Assembly (NCBI RefSeq): GCF_002192415.1
Contig: NZ_CP021780.1
Coordinates: forward strand, 2,418,001-2,482,000
Direction: 5' to 3'
Source: Paenibacillus donghaensis
Lineage (GTDB): Bacteria > Bacillota > Bacilli > Paenibacillales > Paenibacillaceae
DNA: 64,000 bases
Below the pieces are notes generated by a model. It had not been told where the DNA came from and ran no database searches. It saw only the letters and a program-made list of their open reading frames with translations. The position numbers were made by a program, and so were the translations under genes. Shown in pieces: positions 8,681 to 18,272 of this stretch (the first letter of the stretch is position 1; every line of letters starts with the position of its first letter).

Positions 8681-9664
8681 ATGACACAGCAGTCAGCTCA
8701 TTTACACTATTCTACGCTGAACGAAGCATTCTCACTACAGCCCCGGCATTCAGTATCCAGAGTGGAGGAGTATGCGGAGGAGCACTCCGTCGTTTTTTTT
8801 CTGCTTAAGGGTATGGTGGAAGGGCCGACTCTATGGGTTCAGGCCGGGCTGCATGGTGACGAATATGATGGCATTCTGACTTGCCTGCGCCTCATGGAGC
8901 AGCTTCCGCTTGACCGACTACGTGGAGATGTTGTTATTTGTCCGATTGTCAATGTCAGTGCTTATCAGGCGGGGACGAATGAGAGTCCCATCGACAGTGT
9001 GAACCTTAATCGGGTGTTCGGGCAGGACAGATCAAATACATATTCCTACCGGTTTGGGGCTTGGCTGGCACAGCGGATCATTGCCTCCGCCGACTTCCTG
9101 GTAGATTTGCACGGTGGTGGGAAGTCGCTGGCGGTCTGTCCGTTTGCTATGGTTGCCGGCGATAATCGGGAGGCTTACAACACGGCGCTTGACGCTTTGG
9201 CCGATACCGATCTTACGGCGGTGTACATATGTGATTTCCAGTCCAAGGGCATGCTGATTAATGAGGTGTGCCGCAGTGGAGTTCCGGCTGTACTACTGGA
9301 AAGCGGCGGAGGGATGTCTTGGCGCGAAGCGGATGTGCAGCGGCACGAGAAATCAGTTTATGCGATTCTTGTCCGCTTGCATCTACTGGAAGATCCCCGC
9401 CCGGAGCAGAAGGGCAAGCCTGCACCCCTTGTCATCTCCAAGATCCAAGAACTACGGTTCGACAGATCCGGGCTGCAGCGCAGCCAGGCACAGGCAGGCA
9501 GCATAGTACACCGGGGAGAGACGATCATTGAAGTGGCATCCTACCCAGATTACGAGACCCGGAAGCTCATCTGTCCGGTCGACAAGGCCATCATTCTATC
9601 CATACATTCCGCAGCGCAGGTGATTGAGAATGGCTATGCGGCCATGCTTGGAATTATAGAATAG
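8681..9664 (+). CDS. Succinylglutamate desuccinylase/aspartoacylase-family deacylase
   Basis: A 327-residue cytoplasmic M14-type zinc hydrolase. Zinc and active-site motifs are visible: GLHGDEYDG at about residues 56-64 (HxxE pair), SVNLNRVFG and FLVDLHGGG (third zinc His), and VPAVLLESGGG, with the likely catalytic Glu. The C-terminal part is a beta-rich cap. Family members remove acyl groups from amino acids (N-acetyl-aspartate, N-succinyl-glutamate, N-acetyl-diaminobutyrate). It is the first gene after the promoter at 8571 and is 30 bases ahead of an importer binding-protein gene, so it probably acts on the imported compound. The exact substrate is not readable from sequence. Confidence 0.85.
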   Translation: MTQQSAHLHYSTLNEAFSLQPRHSVSRVEEYAEEHSVVFFLLKGMVEGPTLWVQAGLHGDEYDGILTCLRLMEQLPLDRLRGDVVICPIVNVSAYQAGTNESPIDSVNLNRVFGQDRSNTYSYRFGAWLAQRIIASADFLVDLHGGGKSLAVCPFAMVAGDNREAYNTALDALADTDLTAVYICDFQSKGMLINEVCRSGVPAVLLESGGGMSWREADVQRHEKSVYAILVRLHLLEDPRPEQKGKPAPLVISKIQELRFDRSGLQRSQAQAGSIVHRGETIIEVASYPDYETRKLICPVDKAIILSIHSAAQVIENGYAAMLGIIE

Positions 9665-9694
9665 ACAAACTATCTACAACAGGGGGAAACACAC

Positions 9695-11230
9695 ATGAAC
9701 AAGACGAAATTACTTACCATTCTGATGGCGCTGACAATTCTGATTGCCGGCTGCTCCACAACGAGCGGAGGCTCAAGCAATAGCGCTGCTGAAGGACCGC
9801 TGGAGATTACCATTGCCCGCGCTTTTGACATTACTGGACTGGACCCGGGGTTTCTGACCGAGAATGCGCAAGTGGTTGACAATATCTTCGACACCCTGGT
9901 CAAACGCGACGAGAACGAGAAGCTGGTCCCGGGGCTGGCTGAGAGCTGGAGCAAAGTGGATGATACGACCTGGGAATTCAAGCTGCGCCAAGGCGTGAAG
10001 TTCACCAATGATGAGACCTTCAACGCCGAAGCGGTGAAATACTCTATTGACCGGGTGCTGAACCCCGATAACAATGCGCCGACGGCCAGCTATATTTCTA
10101 CTCTTCAGGAAGTCAAAGTGATTGATGAATATACCGTACATGTGATCACCAAGAAGCCTGATCCGTTGGTGCCGACCCGCTTCAATCGCTATCCTACTGA
10201 AATCTTGCCACCGAAGTATACCGAAGAAGCAGGCCAGGAACAATTCGCCCAGAAGCCGGTTGGAACCGGTCCTTACCAATTCGTAAGCTGGGAGAAGGGC
10301 AGCAGCGTTGAGCTGGAAGCCAATCCGAATTATTGGGGCGGAGAGCCGGAAGTCAAAAAGGTGACCTTCCGCTCCATTCCCGAGGCCTCAACCCGCGTAA
10401 GCGCACTGCTCAATAATGAAGTGGACATCATTACCGCAGTTTCTCCCGAAGACCGTGAGAAAGTGACTTCCTCAACGACAGCGAAGCTGTCCACCGTCGA
10501 AAGAGCGGGGAACACCGTTTATGTAGGCCTCAAGACAGAAGAAGAGCCGTTCAACAATCCGAAAGTCAGACAGGCACTGAATTATGCCATTGATGTGAAG
10601 TCGATTGTGGAGAATGTGCTGCAGGGTGCGGCCGTGGAAACGAACAGTCTGATTGGACCGAAGGACTTCGGGTATGCCGGAGAATTTGATGCCTATGAAT
10701 ATGACCCGGAAAAAGCGAAAGCGCTGCTGACCGAAGCGGGTTACCCGAACGGCTTCTCTTCCAAGCTTGATACCGTAGGCTGGTACATTAAGAACACTGA
10801 TGTCGCCCAGGTCATTGCCGAGCAGTTGAAGGCGGTAGGGATCAACATTACCGTCAATAATGTCGAAAGCTCTGTCTACCGTACCTTGGTGCCATCCGGC
10901 AAGCAATCCGGCATGTATGTGCTAGGCTGGAGCAGTACCAACACACTGGATGCGGATGCGGCTATTTATGCGATATTGCGTTCTGGAGAATCTTACTCTA
11001 CGTATGCCAACCCGGATGTGGATGCCAAGCTGGATGAAGCCAGATCCACGACAGATGAAGCGCGCCGTACCGCCCTGTACAAAGAAATTCAGGAAAAGGT
11101 GCTGCAGGAGGCGCCGCGTATTTTCCTGTACCAGGAGAACCAGTATTATGGCATAGCAAGCGATTTGAACTGGAATGGACGTGTGGATGGATCGATTCCG
11201 GTAAGCACCATCACCGCCGCGAACCAATAA
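9695..11230 (+). CDS. ABC importer substrate-binding lipoprotein (peptide/nickel family 5)
   Basis: A 511-residue secreted binding protein anchored as a lipoprotein: the signal sequence ends at the lipobox LIAGC (Cys about residue 20), followed by a Ser/Gly-rich linker. The SBP_bac_5 fold is shown by GLAESWSKVDDTTWEFKLRQGVKF, KPVGTGPYQFVSWEKG, and VRQALNYAIDVKSIV. It lies 30 bases after the deacylase and about 55 before the permease, in one operon with all parts of a Dpp/Opp-type importer. Relatives bind di/oligopeptides, nickel chelates, metallophores or glutathione; ligand specificity cannot be inferred from these motifs. Confidence 0.92.
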   Translation: MNKTKLLTILMALTILIAGCSTTSGGSSNSAAEGPLEITIARAFDITGLDPGFLTENAQVVDNIFDTLVKRDENEKLVPGLAESWSKVDDTTWEFKLRQGVKFTNDETFNAEAVKYSIDRVLNPDNNAPTASYISTLQEVKVIDEYTVHVITKKPDPLVPTRFNRYPTEILPPKYTEEAGQEQFAQKPVGTGPYQFVSWEKGSSVELEANPNYWGGEPEVKKVTFRSIPEASTRVSALLNNEVDIITAVSPEDREKVTSSTTAKLSTVERAGNTVYVGLKTEEEPFNNPKVRQALNYAIDVKSIVENVLQGAAVETNSLIGPKDFGYAGEFDAYEYDPEKAKALLTEAGYPNGFSSKLDTVGWYIKNTDVAQVIAEQLKAVGINITVNNVESSVYRTLVPSGKQSGMYVLGWSSTNTLDADAAIYAILRSGESYSTYANPDVDAKLDEARSTTDEARRTALYKEIQEKVLQEAPRIFLYQENQYYGIASDLNWNGRVDGSIPVSTITAANQ

Positions 11231-11285
11231 GGATGCCTGAGCGCGGAGTTGATATTCAAGGCCGGAAATGGGGAGTGGGTTTAGA

Positions 11286-12203
11286 TTGAAACGCTATGTG
11301 CTCAAGCGCTTTTTGCAGTCGCTGCTGGCTGTGCTGGGAGCGGCGACCATCGTATTCTTTATCATCCGCCTGTCCGGCGACCCGGCCCGTCTGATGCTGC
11401 CGCCTGAAGCCAGTGAAGATCAGGTGGCGGCGCTCAGGGAGAGTCTGGGCTTCAACCAGCCAGTGTGGATCCAATATATCGATTATCTCAAGAATCTGGT
11501 CACCGGCGACTTGGGCAATTCCTTGTATTACAAGGATTCGGCGCTGTCGCTGGTGCTTGGCCGGATGCCTGCTACCATTGATCTGGCCGTATCGGCCATT
11601 CTCATCGCCGTAGTGCTGGGCCTTGGGGCGGGGATTCTGTCCGCTTATAAGAAGAACAGCTTCGTCGACCATGCACTGAGCGGAGGCGTATTCCTCATCC
11701 AGTCCCTGCCGGTCTTCTGGGTCGGCATTGTACTGATCCTGATCTTTGCCGTCAACCTGCATCTGCTGCCGACCTCCGGCAACCGGGGATTGACATCTCT
11801 GATGCTGCCCGCACTTACGCTGGCTGCATATCCGATTGCGCCGATTGCCCGCACAATGCGGGCTTCGCTGATTGAGGTCATTGACCAGAGTTATATGACA
11901 ACAAGCAAAGCGCAGGGGTTCTCGAAGCGGCGGCGTGTATTGCAGCGGGGGCTGAAGAATGCTTTTCTCCCGGTAATTACAGTTATCAGTCTGGAGTTTG
12001 GGGTCATGATTGCCGGAGCGGTGGTTACCGAGACAATCTTCTCCTGGCCGGGGGTGGGACAGCTGATTATCCAAGGAGTCAGTAACCGTGATTTCCCGCT
12101 AGTGCAGGCCAGCATACTGATCATCAGCATCATTTATATTTTCATTAACTTTATAACGGACTTAATTTATCTATTGATCGACCCCAGAATTAAAGTGCAA
12201 TAA
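11286..12203 (+). CDS. ABC importer permease, DppB/OppB type
   Basis: A permease of about 305 residues with six predicted membrane spans. The N-terminus LKRYVLKRFLQSLLAVLGAATIVFFIIRLSGDP is standard for DppB. The coupling region reads ARTMRASLIEVIDQSYMTTSKAQGFSKRR and VTETIFSWPGVGQLI is conserved. TTG 11286 is chosen since GGGGAG lies about 10 bases upstream and it gives the family's usual beginning; ATG 11268, six residues earlier, is possible. The next gene begins 17 bases after the stop, so co-translation is likely. Confidence 0.9.
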   Translation: MKRYVLKRFLQSLLAVLGAATIVFFIIRLSGDPARLMLPPEASEDQVAALRESLGFNQPVWIQYIDYLKNLVTGDLGNSLYYKDSALSLVLGRMPATIDLAVSAILIAVVLGLGAGILSAYKKNSFVDHALSGGVFLIQSLPVFWVGIVLILIFAVNLHLLPTSGNRGLTSLMLPALTLAAYPIAPIARTMRASLIEVIDQSYMTTSKAQGFSKRRRVLQRGLKNAFLPVITVISLEFGVMIAGAVVTETIFSWPGVGQLIIQGVSNRDFPLVQASILIISIIYIFINFITDLIYLLIDPRIKVQ

Positions 12204-12220
12204 TGAAGAGAGGAATCACC

Positions 12221-13054
12221 ATGAACAATAAATCTCTACTTCGTGGCAACACCAAGGGCGTCGTCAGCATCGTGTCGCTGAGTGTGATTTTTGTGGTGAC
12301 GATGTTTGCCCCCTTGTTTGCTCCCTTTGATCCATATAAGCAGTCGCTGCAGGACATCTTCATTGCGCCCTTCAACGCCTTTAACTCCCATGAGGGAATC
12401 AGCCTGCTCGGGACGGATCAATTAGGCAGAGACGTGCTCAGCCGACTGCTGTACGGGGGGAGATTATCCCTGTGGATGAGTATTCTCGCGGTTGTCATCT
12501 CCGGTGTCTTCGGCAGCATCATTGGCATTATCGCAGGCTATTACGGCGGCAAAATCGATGCGTTGCTAATGCGGCTCGCTGACATTCAGATGTCCATTCC
12601 CAGCATGCTGCTGGCTATCGTAATGGTGGCGGTGCTGGGCTCCGGTCTGACGAACATTGTCATCGTATTATCCATTACAGGCTGGGTAACCTTTGCCCGT
12701 GTAGTGCGCAGCCAGGTGCTGTCACTGCGGGAGCTGGAATATGTGCAGGCGGCACAGGCGATGGGGGTACCGAATGTTGCAGTGATGAGGCGGCATATCT
12801 TCCCGAATACCTTCTATACGATTGTGACCCAGGCTGCGCTGCAGATGTCACGAATGATTCTGCTTGCAGCGTCGCTCAGTTTTCTGGGTCTGGGTATTGA
12901 TGTATCGACCCCGTCATGGGGCGGCATGATTAACGACGGCAGGAGCTACATCAGCTCAGCCTGGTGGCTGTCCACGTTGCCGGGATTAGTGATTGCCTTC
13001 GTCATCCTGTCCATTAATCTGCTCAGTGACTGGTTAAGAGAGAAAGCGCAGTAG
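12221..13054 (+). CDS. ABC importer permease, DppC/OppC type
   Basis: A 277-residue inner-membrane permease that pairs with the DppB-type subunit. The family region LLGTDQLGRDVLSRLLYGGRLSL near residues 60-80 and the coupling loop ARVVRSQVLSLRELEYVQAAQAMG are clear, as is the end segment ASLSFLGLGIDVSTPSWGGMI. ATG 12221 is preferred over ATG 12203 because GAAGAGAGG at 12204-12212 is 8 bases upstream. An ornithine-cyclodeaminase-type gene, not an ATPase, follows, which is an unusual interruption of a dpp operon. Confidence 0.9.
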   Translation: MNNKSLLRGNTKGVVSIVSLSVIFVVTMFAPLFAPFDPYKQSLQDIFIAPFNAFNSHEGISLLGTDQLGRDVLSRLLYGGRLSLWMSILAVVISGVFGSIIGIIAGYYGGKIDALLMRLADIQMSIPSMLLAIVMVAVLGSGLTNIVIVLSITGWVTFARVVRSQVLSLRELEYVQAAQAMGVPNVAVMRRHIFPNTFYTIVTQAALQMSRMILLAASLSFLGLGIDVSTPSWGGMINDGRSYISSAWWLSTLPGLVIAFVILSINLLSDWLREKAQ

Positions 13055-13085
13055 CTTTCCCGGCCAGGGAAAGGAGGTTGCCCGT

Positions 13086-14093
13086 ATGTACATCTTATCG
13101 CGTGAACAGATCATTAGCAGCGGGATTGCCGATATGAGCGTCGCTCAGCCGATTATTGAACACATCTTCAGGCAAAAAGCCGCCGGAACCACAGCAGGCG
13201 CCCAGGAAATTGCCATGATTCCCGATCAGCCGGAAGCGGGTGCGTACTATTCCTTGCCCGCGTATCTTAGAGAGGAACATGTGGCCGGCATCAAGTGGTC
13301 CTCACATGTGCCTCCGGCGGCTGCCGGTCAAGTCTATACGCATCCTGTCATTCTGCTGAACGAGCTGGAGACCGGTGTTCCCAAAGCGTTGATTGAAGGC
13401 CAGCTGATCAGCGGCCTGCGGACGGCGGCGGTATCAGCCACAGCGGTCAAATATCTGGCTGATCCCGCTGCAGACTCGCTGCTGATCTGCGGAACGGGCT
13501 TCCAGGCCCGCCAGCAGCTGCTCGGTGTGCTGCCGTATCTGCACCATCTGAAGGAAGTGCATGTCTGGAGCCGTACCTTCAGCCATGCTGAGTTATTCAT
13601 CGAAGAGATGAGCAGCCGGTTCGAAGGCCGGCTGCTAGTCTGGCGGGTTCACCGCGAGCTGCCGGAATCGCTGGATTTTGCCCGCATCGTGATCGCGGCG
13701 ACCTCGGCGGCCGAGCCTTACCTCAGTCCCTCCCATTTCGTGAAGGGACAGTTGTACCTGCATATCGGAAGAGGAGATATAGCCGCCGCTGCAGTGAATG
13801 GCTTCGATACCATTGTCTGCGACGATTATCAGGGCGGAATCCTTACCAGCAGCCAATCGTTGTTCCGGCTGGCAAGACAACAGCCAACCATCGGGGAGAA
13901 GGTCGTGCTGCTGGAGGAGCTTATTCTTGAGCGATCGATAATCAGGCAGCAGGAAGGGAAGAAGCTGATGTTCAATGCATTTGGCTTGTCCATCTTTGAT
14001 CTGGCGCTGGCCAATGCTGCCCTGAATCATCTGCTGGCGGATGGGCAGACAGAGCTGCCGGTATTTCCTATGTTCAAGGAGACTTGCCCATGA
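13086..14093 (+). CDS. Ornithine cyclodeaminase/mu-crystallin family enzyme
   Basis: A 335-residue NAD(P)-dependent protein. The N-terminal substrate domain has IKWSSHVPPAA and LISGLRTAAVSATAVKYLA; the Rossmann domain begins LLICGTGFQARQQLLGVLPYL with the family GTGxQAR motif at about residue 138. Members include ornithine cyclodeaminase, ketimine reductases, alanine dehydrogenase of the AlaDH type, SbnB of staphyloferrin B synthesis, and EutC of ectoine breakdown. Its place inside the importer operon, between permease and ATPase genes, suggests action on the imported amino compound. The stop overlaps the next start (ATGA). The RBS AAAGGAGG lies at about 13069-13076. The substrate is unknown. 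Confidence 0.85.
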   Translation: MYILSREQIISSGIADMSVAQPIIEHIFRQKAAGTTAGAQEIAMIPDQPEAGAYYSLPAYLREEHVAGIKWSSHVPPAAAGQVYTHPVILLNELETGVPKALIEGQLISGLRTAAVSATAVKYLADPAADSLLICGTGFQARQQLLGVLPYLHHLKEVHVWSRTFSHAELFIEEMSSRFEGRLLVWRVHRELPESLDFARIVIAATSAAEPYLSPSHFVKGQLYLHIGRGDIAAAAVNGFDTIVCDDYQGGILTSSQSLFRLARQQPTIGEKVVLLEELILERSIIRQQEGKKLMFNAFGLSIFDLALANAALNHLLADGQTELPVFPMFKETCP

Positions 14094-14914
14094 GTAATCA
14101 TCCATTAATAGAAGTGAGCAATCTGAGTGTTGGCTTCAACACCAAAAAAGGCGATACAACGGTGTTCTCCGGCTTGTCCTTTGAGATTCACGCCGGTGAG
14201 ACGGTCTGTCTTGTCGGGGAGTCCGGCAGCGGGAAGAGCGTGGCCGCCAAATCCATCATGCAGCTGCTGCCGGAAGCTACGGCTTCTTACCGCAAGGGAC
14301 AGATCTTATTCGAGGGCAAGGATCTGCTTGCCCTCAGCGAGAAAGAGATGGATGCCATCCGTGGACAGCAGATGGCGATGATCTTCCAGGATGCGCTCAG
14401 CGCACTTAATCCGGTCTACACCATCGGTACCCAGATGGTGGATGTGATCCGGCTGCATGCTTCGCCGAAGCTGAGCCGCAAGGGGGCATTGGCTGAAGCC
14501 AAGCAGCTGCTGCAGCAGGTGGAGATCCGCAACGTGGACGAAGTGATGAAGCAGTATCCGTTCCAGCTGTCGGGCGGGATGAGACAGCGTGTTATGATCG
14601 CCATGGCGCTGTCGTCCAAGCCGAAGCTGCTGCTCGCCGACGAGCCGACCACTGCGCTGGACGTTACCGTCCAGGCCCATATTCTGAAGCTGATCCGCAG
14701 GCTCAAACAGCAATATGGCATGACGCTGCTGTTCATCACCCACGATCTGGGTGTTGTTTATGAAATGGCGGACCGGGTATTGGTCATGAACAAGGGCGAG
14801 CTGGTGGAGCAGGGGACGAAGGAACAGATTTTTACGAATCCACAACATTCTTACACCCGGAAGCTTCTTAACAGTATGCCTCGAATCTATTTCAAAGGGG
14901 AGGCTACCAAATGA
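14090..14914 (+). CDS. ABC importer ATPase, DppD/OppD type
   Basis: A 274-residue ATP-binding subunit. Motifs in order: Walker A GESGSGKS (about residue 43), Q-loop [15 protein letters not shown], signature LSGGMRQRV, Walker [13 protein letters not shown] and H-loop [16 protein letters not shown]. The C-terminal [15 protein letters not shown] is the usual OppD/F oligopeptide extension. ATG 14090 overlaps the previous stop and has AAGGAG eight bases upstream. It pairs with the DppF-type ATPase whose start overlaps its stop by four bases. Confidence 0.93.
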   Translation: MSNHPLIEVSNLSVGFNTKKGDTTVFSGLSFEIHAGETVCLVGESGSGKSVAAKSIMQLLPEATASYRKGQILFEGKDLLALSEKEMDAIRGQQMAMIFQDALSALNPVYTIGTQMVDVIRLHASPKLSRKGALAEAKQLLQQVEIRNVDEVMKQYPFQLSGGMRQRVMIAMALSSKPKLLLADEPTTALDVTVQAHILKLIRRLKQQYGMTLLFITHDLGVVYEMADRVLVMNKGELVEQGTKEQIFTNPQHSYTRKLLNSMPRIYFKGEATK

Positions 14915-15696
14915 ACCCGCCGGTATTGGAAGCCAAGCAGCTGAACAAGACCTATCGCATGAAAAACGGTACTCCCTTCGCTGCCGTCAAAAACGTCTCC
15001 TTCTCCTTAATGAAAGGGGAGACGCTAGGCATTGTTGGGGAATCCGGCAGCGGCAAAACCACAGTAGCCAAGATGATTGCCGGCATGATCCCGGTGACTT
15101 CCGGCGACATTGCCATGGATGGCAAGCTGCTGAGTGCCGGCGCGAAACGGCCGCTTGCGGCGAAGCGGCACATTCAGTATATTTTTCAGGACCCGGTCTC
15201 GTCGCTGAATCCTCGGCTTAAGGTCTGGGATATATTGGCCGAGCCGTTGAAGCTATATTTCAAGCTGCCGCAGCAAGAAGTAGACTCACGCGTCGATCAG
15301 CTGCTTAGGGATGTTGGCTTGCCGAACCATTATAAGCTGAGCTATCCGCGCGAGCTGTCGGGAGGGCAATGCCAGCGGGTGGGGATTGCCCGGGCTTTGG
15401 CGGCTGAGCCGTCCATTATCGTCTGTGATGAACCTACCTCGGCACTGGACATGACCATACAGTCGCAAATCCTCGATTTGCTGAAAGAGCTGCAGCAGCG
15501 CCGTGGAATATCCTATTTGTTCATTGCCCACGGGCTTGAGGTGATTTATAGCATCTCCCAGCGGGTGATGGTCATGAGGCAAGGCGAAGTGGTGGAGACT
15601 GGCCTTACCCAGGCGATATTTGCTGATCCGCAGCATGCGTATACCCAATCGCTGATTCAGGCGATTCCGAGAATCGATATTCCTTATTTCGAATAG
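14911..15696 (+). CDS. ABC importer ATPase, DppF/OppF type
   Basis: A 261-residue ATPase. Walker A GESGSGKT (about residue 44), Q-loop IQYIFQDPVSSLNPRL, signature LSGGQCQRVGIARAL and Walker B IIVCDEPTSALD are all present. The H-loop reads FIAHGLEVIYSI, with Gly in place of the usual Asp after His; the catalytic His itself is kept. It starts inside a four-base overlap with the DppD-type gene and ends the transporter block. Confidence 0.92.
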   Translation: MNPPVLEAKQLNKTYRMKNGTPFAAVKNVSFSLMKGETLGIVGESGSGKTTVAKMIAGMIPVTSGDIAMDGKLLSAGAKRPLAAKRHIQYIFQDPVSSLNPRLKVWDILAEPLKLYFKLPQQEVDSRVDQLLRDVGLPNHYKLSYPRELSGGQCQRVGIARALAAEPSIIVCDEPTSALDMTIQSQILDLLKELQQRRGISYLFIAHGLEVIYSISQRVMVMRQGEVVETGLTQAIFADPQHAYTQSLIQAIPRIDIPYFE

Positions 15697-15782
15697 AGCT
15701 AAACGAATGCTTCCGAAGCGAGTTTTGTACGAAGCTGAATCGGAGCAGTAACGCTCACAAAACTTTTAGGAGGAATTACATC

Positions 15783-16328
15783 ATGAGTATTGTGCCAGCA
15801 TTACAGGTTGAAGAAATGTCAACGGAAGCTCGGGCTTTGGTCGAGGAGAAAACAAAAAGCAACGCCCGCATCACCAACATGGTTCGGACCTTGCTCTATT
15901 CCATGCCTTCTTTCCGGGCCATGGAGTTCTACCCGGTGCGCAACGAGCTGCAGAAGATCATCGGCAGCCGTGCGGTTTACTTCTATTGCTATGCCATTTC
16001 GACAGAGAATGACTGCCTGGTCTGCTCGACTTATCATGCCAAACTGCTCCGTGATCTCGATTTGGCCTTTGATGAATTCGAATTCACCGACATTGAGAAT
16101 GTGCTGATTGCCTACGGCCGCGGCCTGGTGAGTAATGCCAATAATATTGATCTGTCAATCTACAAAGGGCTGAAGAAGCATTTCTCGAATGAAGAGATTG
16201 TGCTGATCACCACCGTCGGCTGCAAAATGATCGCTTCCAACATCTTTAACGAAGCCATGAAGGTTGATCTGGATGAATATCTGTTTGAAGTAGAGTTCAG
16301 CAAGGATATTCTCCCTGCCAAAGGCTGA
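15783..16328 (+). CDS. AhpD-like/carboxymuconolactone-decarboxylase-fold protein
   Basis: A 181-residue, mainly helical cytoplasmic protein. STENDCLVCSTYHAK around residue 80 matches the E-x2-C-x2-C-x3-H redox motif of AhpD-type proteins, and the surrounding helices (SMPSFRAMEFYPVRNELQK before, LIAYGRGLVSNANNID after) fit the fold. Such proteins act as peroxidase partners or as small-molecule oxidoreductases. It follows the importer block by 86 bases with its own strong RBS (TAGGAGG at about 15768-15774) and is closed by a terminator, so it is probably the last gene of the unit. The real substrate is unknown. Confidence 0.75.
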   Translation: MSIVPALQVEEMSTEARALVEEKTKSNARITNMVRTLLYSMPSFRAMEFYPVRNELQKIIGSRAVYFYCYAISTENDCLVCSTYHAKLLRDLDLAFDEFEFTDIENVLIAYGRGLVSNANNIDLSIYKGLKKHFSNEEIVLITTVGCKMIASNIFNEAMKVDLDEYLFEVEFSKDILPAKG

Positions 16329-16368
16329 TTACGCTAAGCTGTAGAGACTTCATAGCAAGCTGCACTTG

Positions 16369-16403
16369 CAGCCAACTCCCGGTTTGTGGGGGTGGCTGTT
16401 TTG
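16369..16403 (+). terminator. Terminator after the importer cluster
   Basis: CAGCCA (16369-16374) pairs with TGGCTG (16393-16398), with inner CCC/GGG pairs, and is followed by TTTTGTTGTTG. Confidence 0.65.
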
Positions 16404-16539
16404 TTGTTGTTGAGGATCAGAACTTGTTAAGGCTGGATATGCATAACGCAACTGAAAAGCTCTCAGTTGTACGCTTCCTAGACCAAACAGTATAATGAAC
16501 TCTATATTCGTAGTAATCGAACGAAGGGAGTGAGGGCAT

Positions 16540-17475
16540 ATGGATATCGAGAAACAGCGCCTCAGTATTGAAGCAGCAAGGTTATATTATCAGTCGGATC
16601 TCGGCCAGCAGGAGATTGCGCTTAAGCTGGGCGTATCACGGCCTACCGTTTCGCGGCTCCTGCAGCATGCCAAGGACCAGGGTTATGTGAAGATCAGTAT
16701 TGTTGATCCTTCCGAAGATCTGGATATTCTCGCCAGAGAACTAAAGCAGAGATATCGGCTCGACACGGTCCAGCTATGCTACTCCCCGCAGAATGACTAT
16801 GAAGAGATCAAGAAGCATATCAGTAAGCAAGCGGCCGAATATATTCATGATATTGCTCAGGACGGGGATATTATTGGGGTGACCTGGGGAACCACCATGC
16901 ATGCCGTAGCGCTTCAGCTTGAGTCCAAGCCGCTGCGGGGCGTGGAAGTTGTGCAGCTCAAGGGCGGCGTGAGTCATTCGCAGGTAAATACCTATGCGGC
17001 TGAGATCGTGAATCTGGTCGCAGGGGCTTTTCATACTCAGGCGCGTTATTTGCCGCTGCCCGTTGTTTTCGATAATGTGCAGGTGAAGCAAATGGTTGAA
17101 CAGGATCGTCACATTGCGCGGATAATTGAGCTGGGCAGACAAGCTAATATTGCGGTCTTCACCGTAGGAACGGTAAAAGAGGACGCGCTGCTGTTCCGGC
17201 TGGGTTATTTCACGCAGGAGGAACAGCAGCTGCTCTCCCGCAGCGGGGCCGGGGATATCTGTTCCCGCTTCTTCGATGCGGCAGGGAAGATCTGCAGTCA
17301 AGAAATTAACGGTCGGACAGTTGGCATAGATCTAGGAGAGCTGCGTAAGAAGGAGAAATCTATTCTCGTAGCTGGAGGACAACGCAAGATCGAGGCAATT
17401 CAGGCTGCGCTTGCCGGGCGATACGCCAATATTCTGATCACGGATCAATATACGGCTCAGGCATTACTGAGGTAG
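16540..17475 (+). CDS. deoR: DeoR-type (SorC family) deoxyribonucleoside-operon repressor
   Basis: A 311-residue regulator with an N-terminal helix-turn-helix (LGQQEIALKLGVSRPTVSRLLQHAKDQGYV, about residues 20-50) and a C-terminal sugar-phosphate-binding domain with GDIIGVTWGTTMHAVA and the late VAGGQRKIEAIQAAL helix. This is the SorC-type architecture of Bacillus DeoR, which is released by deoxyribose-5-phosphate. ATG 16540 has GAAGGGAG about 9 bases upstream. deoC follows 112 bases later across a candidate operator-promoter, the same order as in Bacillus deoR-dra, which supports the name. Confidence 0.85.
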   Translation: MDIEKQRLSIEAARLYYQSDLGQQEIALKLGVSRPTVSRLLQHAKDQGYVKISIVDPSEDLDILARELKQRYRLDTVQLCYSPQNDYEEIKKHISKQAAEYIHDIAQDGDIIGVTWGTTMHAVALQLESKPLRGVEVVQLKGGVSHSQVNTYAAEIVNLVAGAFHTQARYLPLPVVFDNVQVKQMVEQDRHIARIIELGRQANIAVFTVGTVKEDALLFRLGYFTQEEQQLLSRSGAGDICSRFFDAAGKICSQEINGRTVGIDLGELRKKEKSILVAGGQRKIEAIQAALAGRYANILITDQYTAQALLR

Positions 17476-17488
17476 AGCATCAGATGCG

Positions 17489-17543
17489 CCTGTGAACATA
17501 ATTTCTAATAATAGTTTACAAATGTTCAGGTGCGTGGTATCGT
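17489..17543 (+). promoter_or_regulatory. Candidate deoC promoter and DeoR operator
   Basis: CCTGTGAACAT (17489-17499) and ATGTTCAGG (17522-17530) form an imperfect inverted repeat. The right arm lies inside a promoter-like pair TTTACA (17515-17520) and TATCGT (17538-17543) with a 17-base spacer. A repressor bound here would block the promoter. The match is by eye. Confidence 0.5.
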
Positions 17544-17587
17544 AAATACATAGATACAAGATGAGAACAGAGGATGGTGTGTTGAAG

Positions 17588-18256
17588 ATGTCGAATTTAG
17601 CTGGAATGATTGACCATACACTGCTGCGTGCAGATGCAACCCGAGCAGAAATCAGCCAATTGATTGAGGAAGCGAAGCAATATAAATTTGCTTCCGTCTG
17701 TGTCAATCCGACATGGGTATCCTACGCGGCCAAACAGCTGGCCGACAGTGAGGTGAAGGTATGTACAGTGATTGGTTTCCCGCTGGGAGCAAGCACAAGT
17801 GCGACCAAAGCATTTGAAACCAAGGATGCCATTGCAGGCGGAGCTGGAGAAGTAGATATGGTGATCAACATTGGCGCTCTGAAGGATGGGGAGCTTGATA
17901 CAGTGGAACAAGATATCCGTGCAGTCGTGGAAGCGGCGGCCGGCCAGGCAACGGTCAAGGTGATTATTGAAACCTGCCTGCTGACCGATGAGCAGAAACA
18001 GACCGTCAGTGCCTTGGCTGCCAAGGCCGGTGCGGACTTCGTGAAGACCTCTACTGGGTTCTCCACAGGCGGAGCAACAGCAGATGATGTAGCGCTAATG
18101 CGCAAGACTGTAGGCGATAAGCTTGGTGTGAAGGCTTCCGGGGGCATCCGCAGCCGCGAAGATATGGAGCAGATGATCACTGCAGGGGCATCGCGGATTG
18201 GCGCCAGCTCCGGTGTGAAGATTATGCAAGGCGAGCAGTCTTCGTCTTCCTATTAA
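17588..18256 (+). CDS. deoC: Deoxyribose-phosphate aldolase
   Basis: A 222-residue TIM-barrel class I aldolase that splits 2-deoxyribose-5-phosphate into glyceraldehyde-3-phosphate and acetaldehyde. The start [18 protein letters not shown] is standard, so ATG 17588 is preferred to an in-frame ATG at 17561. Catalytic regions are [16 protein letters not shown] (Asp), [15 protein letters not shown] (Schiff-base Lys), and [17 protein letters not shown] (second Lys). No nupC or pdp follows; a terminator closes the unit, so the deo operon is reduced to regulator plus aldolase here. Confidence 0.95.
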   Translation: MSNLAGMIDHTLLRADATRAEISQLIEEAKQYKFASVCVNPTWVSYAAKQLADSEVKVCTVIGFPLGASTSATKAFETKDAIAGGAGEVDMVINIGALKDGELDTVEQDIRAVVEAAAGQATVKVIIETCLLTDEQKQTVSALAAKAGADFVKTSTGFSTGGATADDVALMRKTVGDKLGVKASGGIRSREDMEQMITAGASRIGASSGVKIMQGEQSSSSY

Positions 18257-18272
18257 TTGAGCAATTCAGTAT

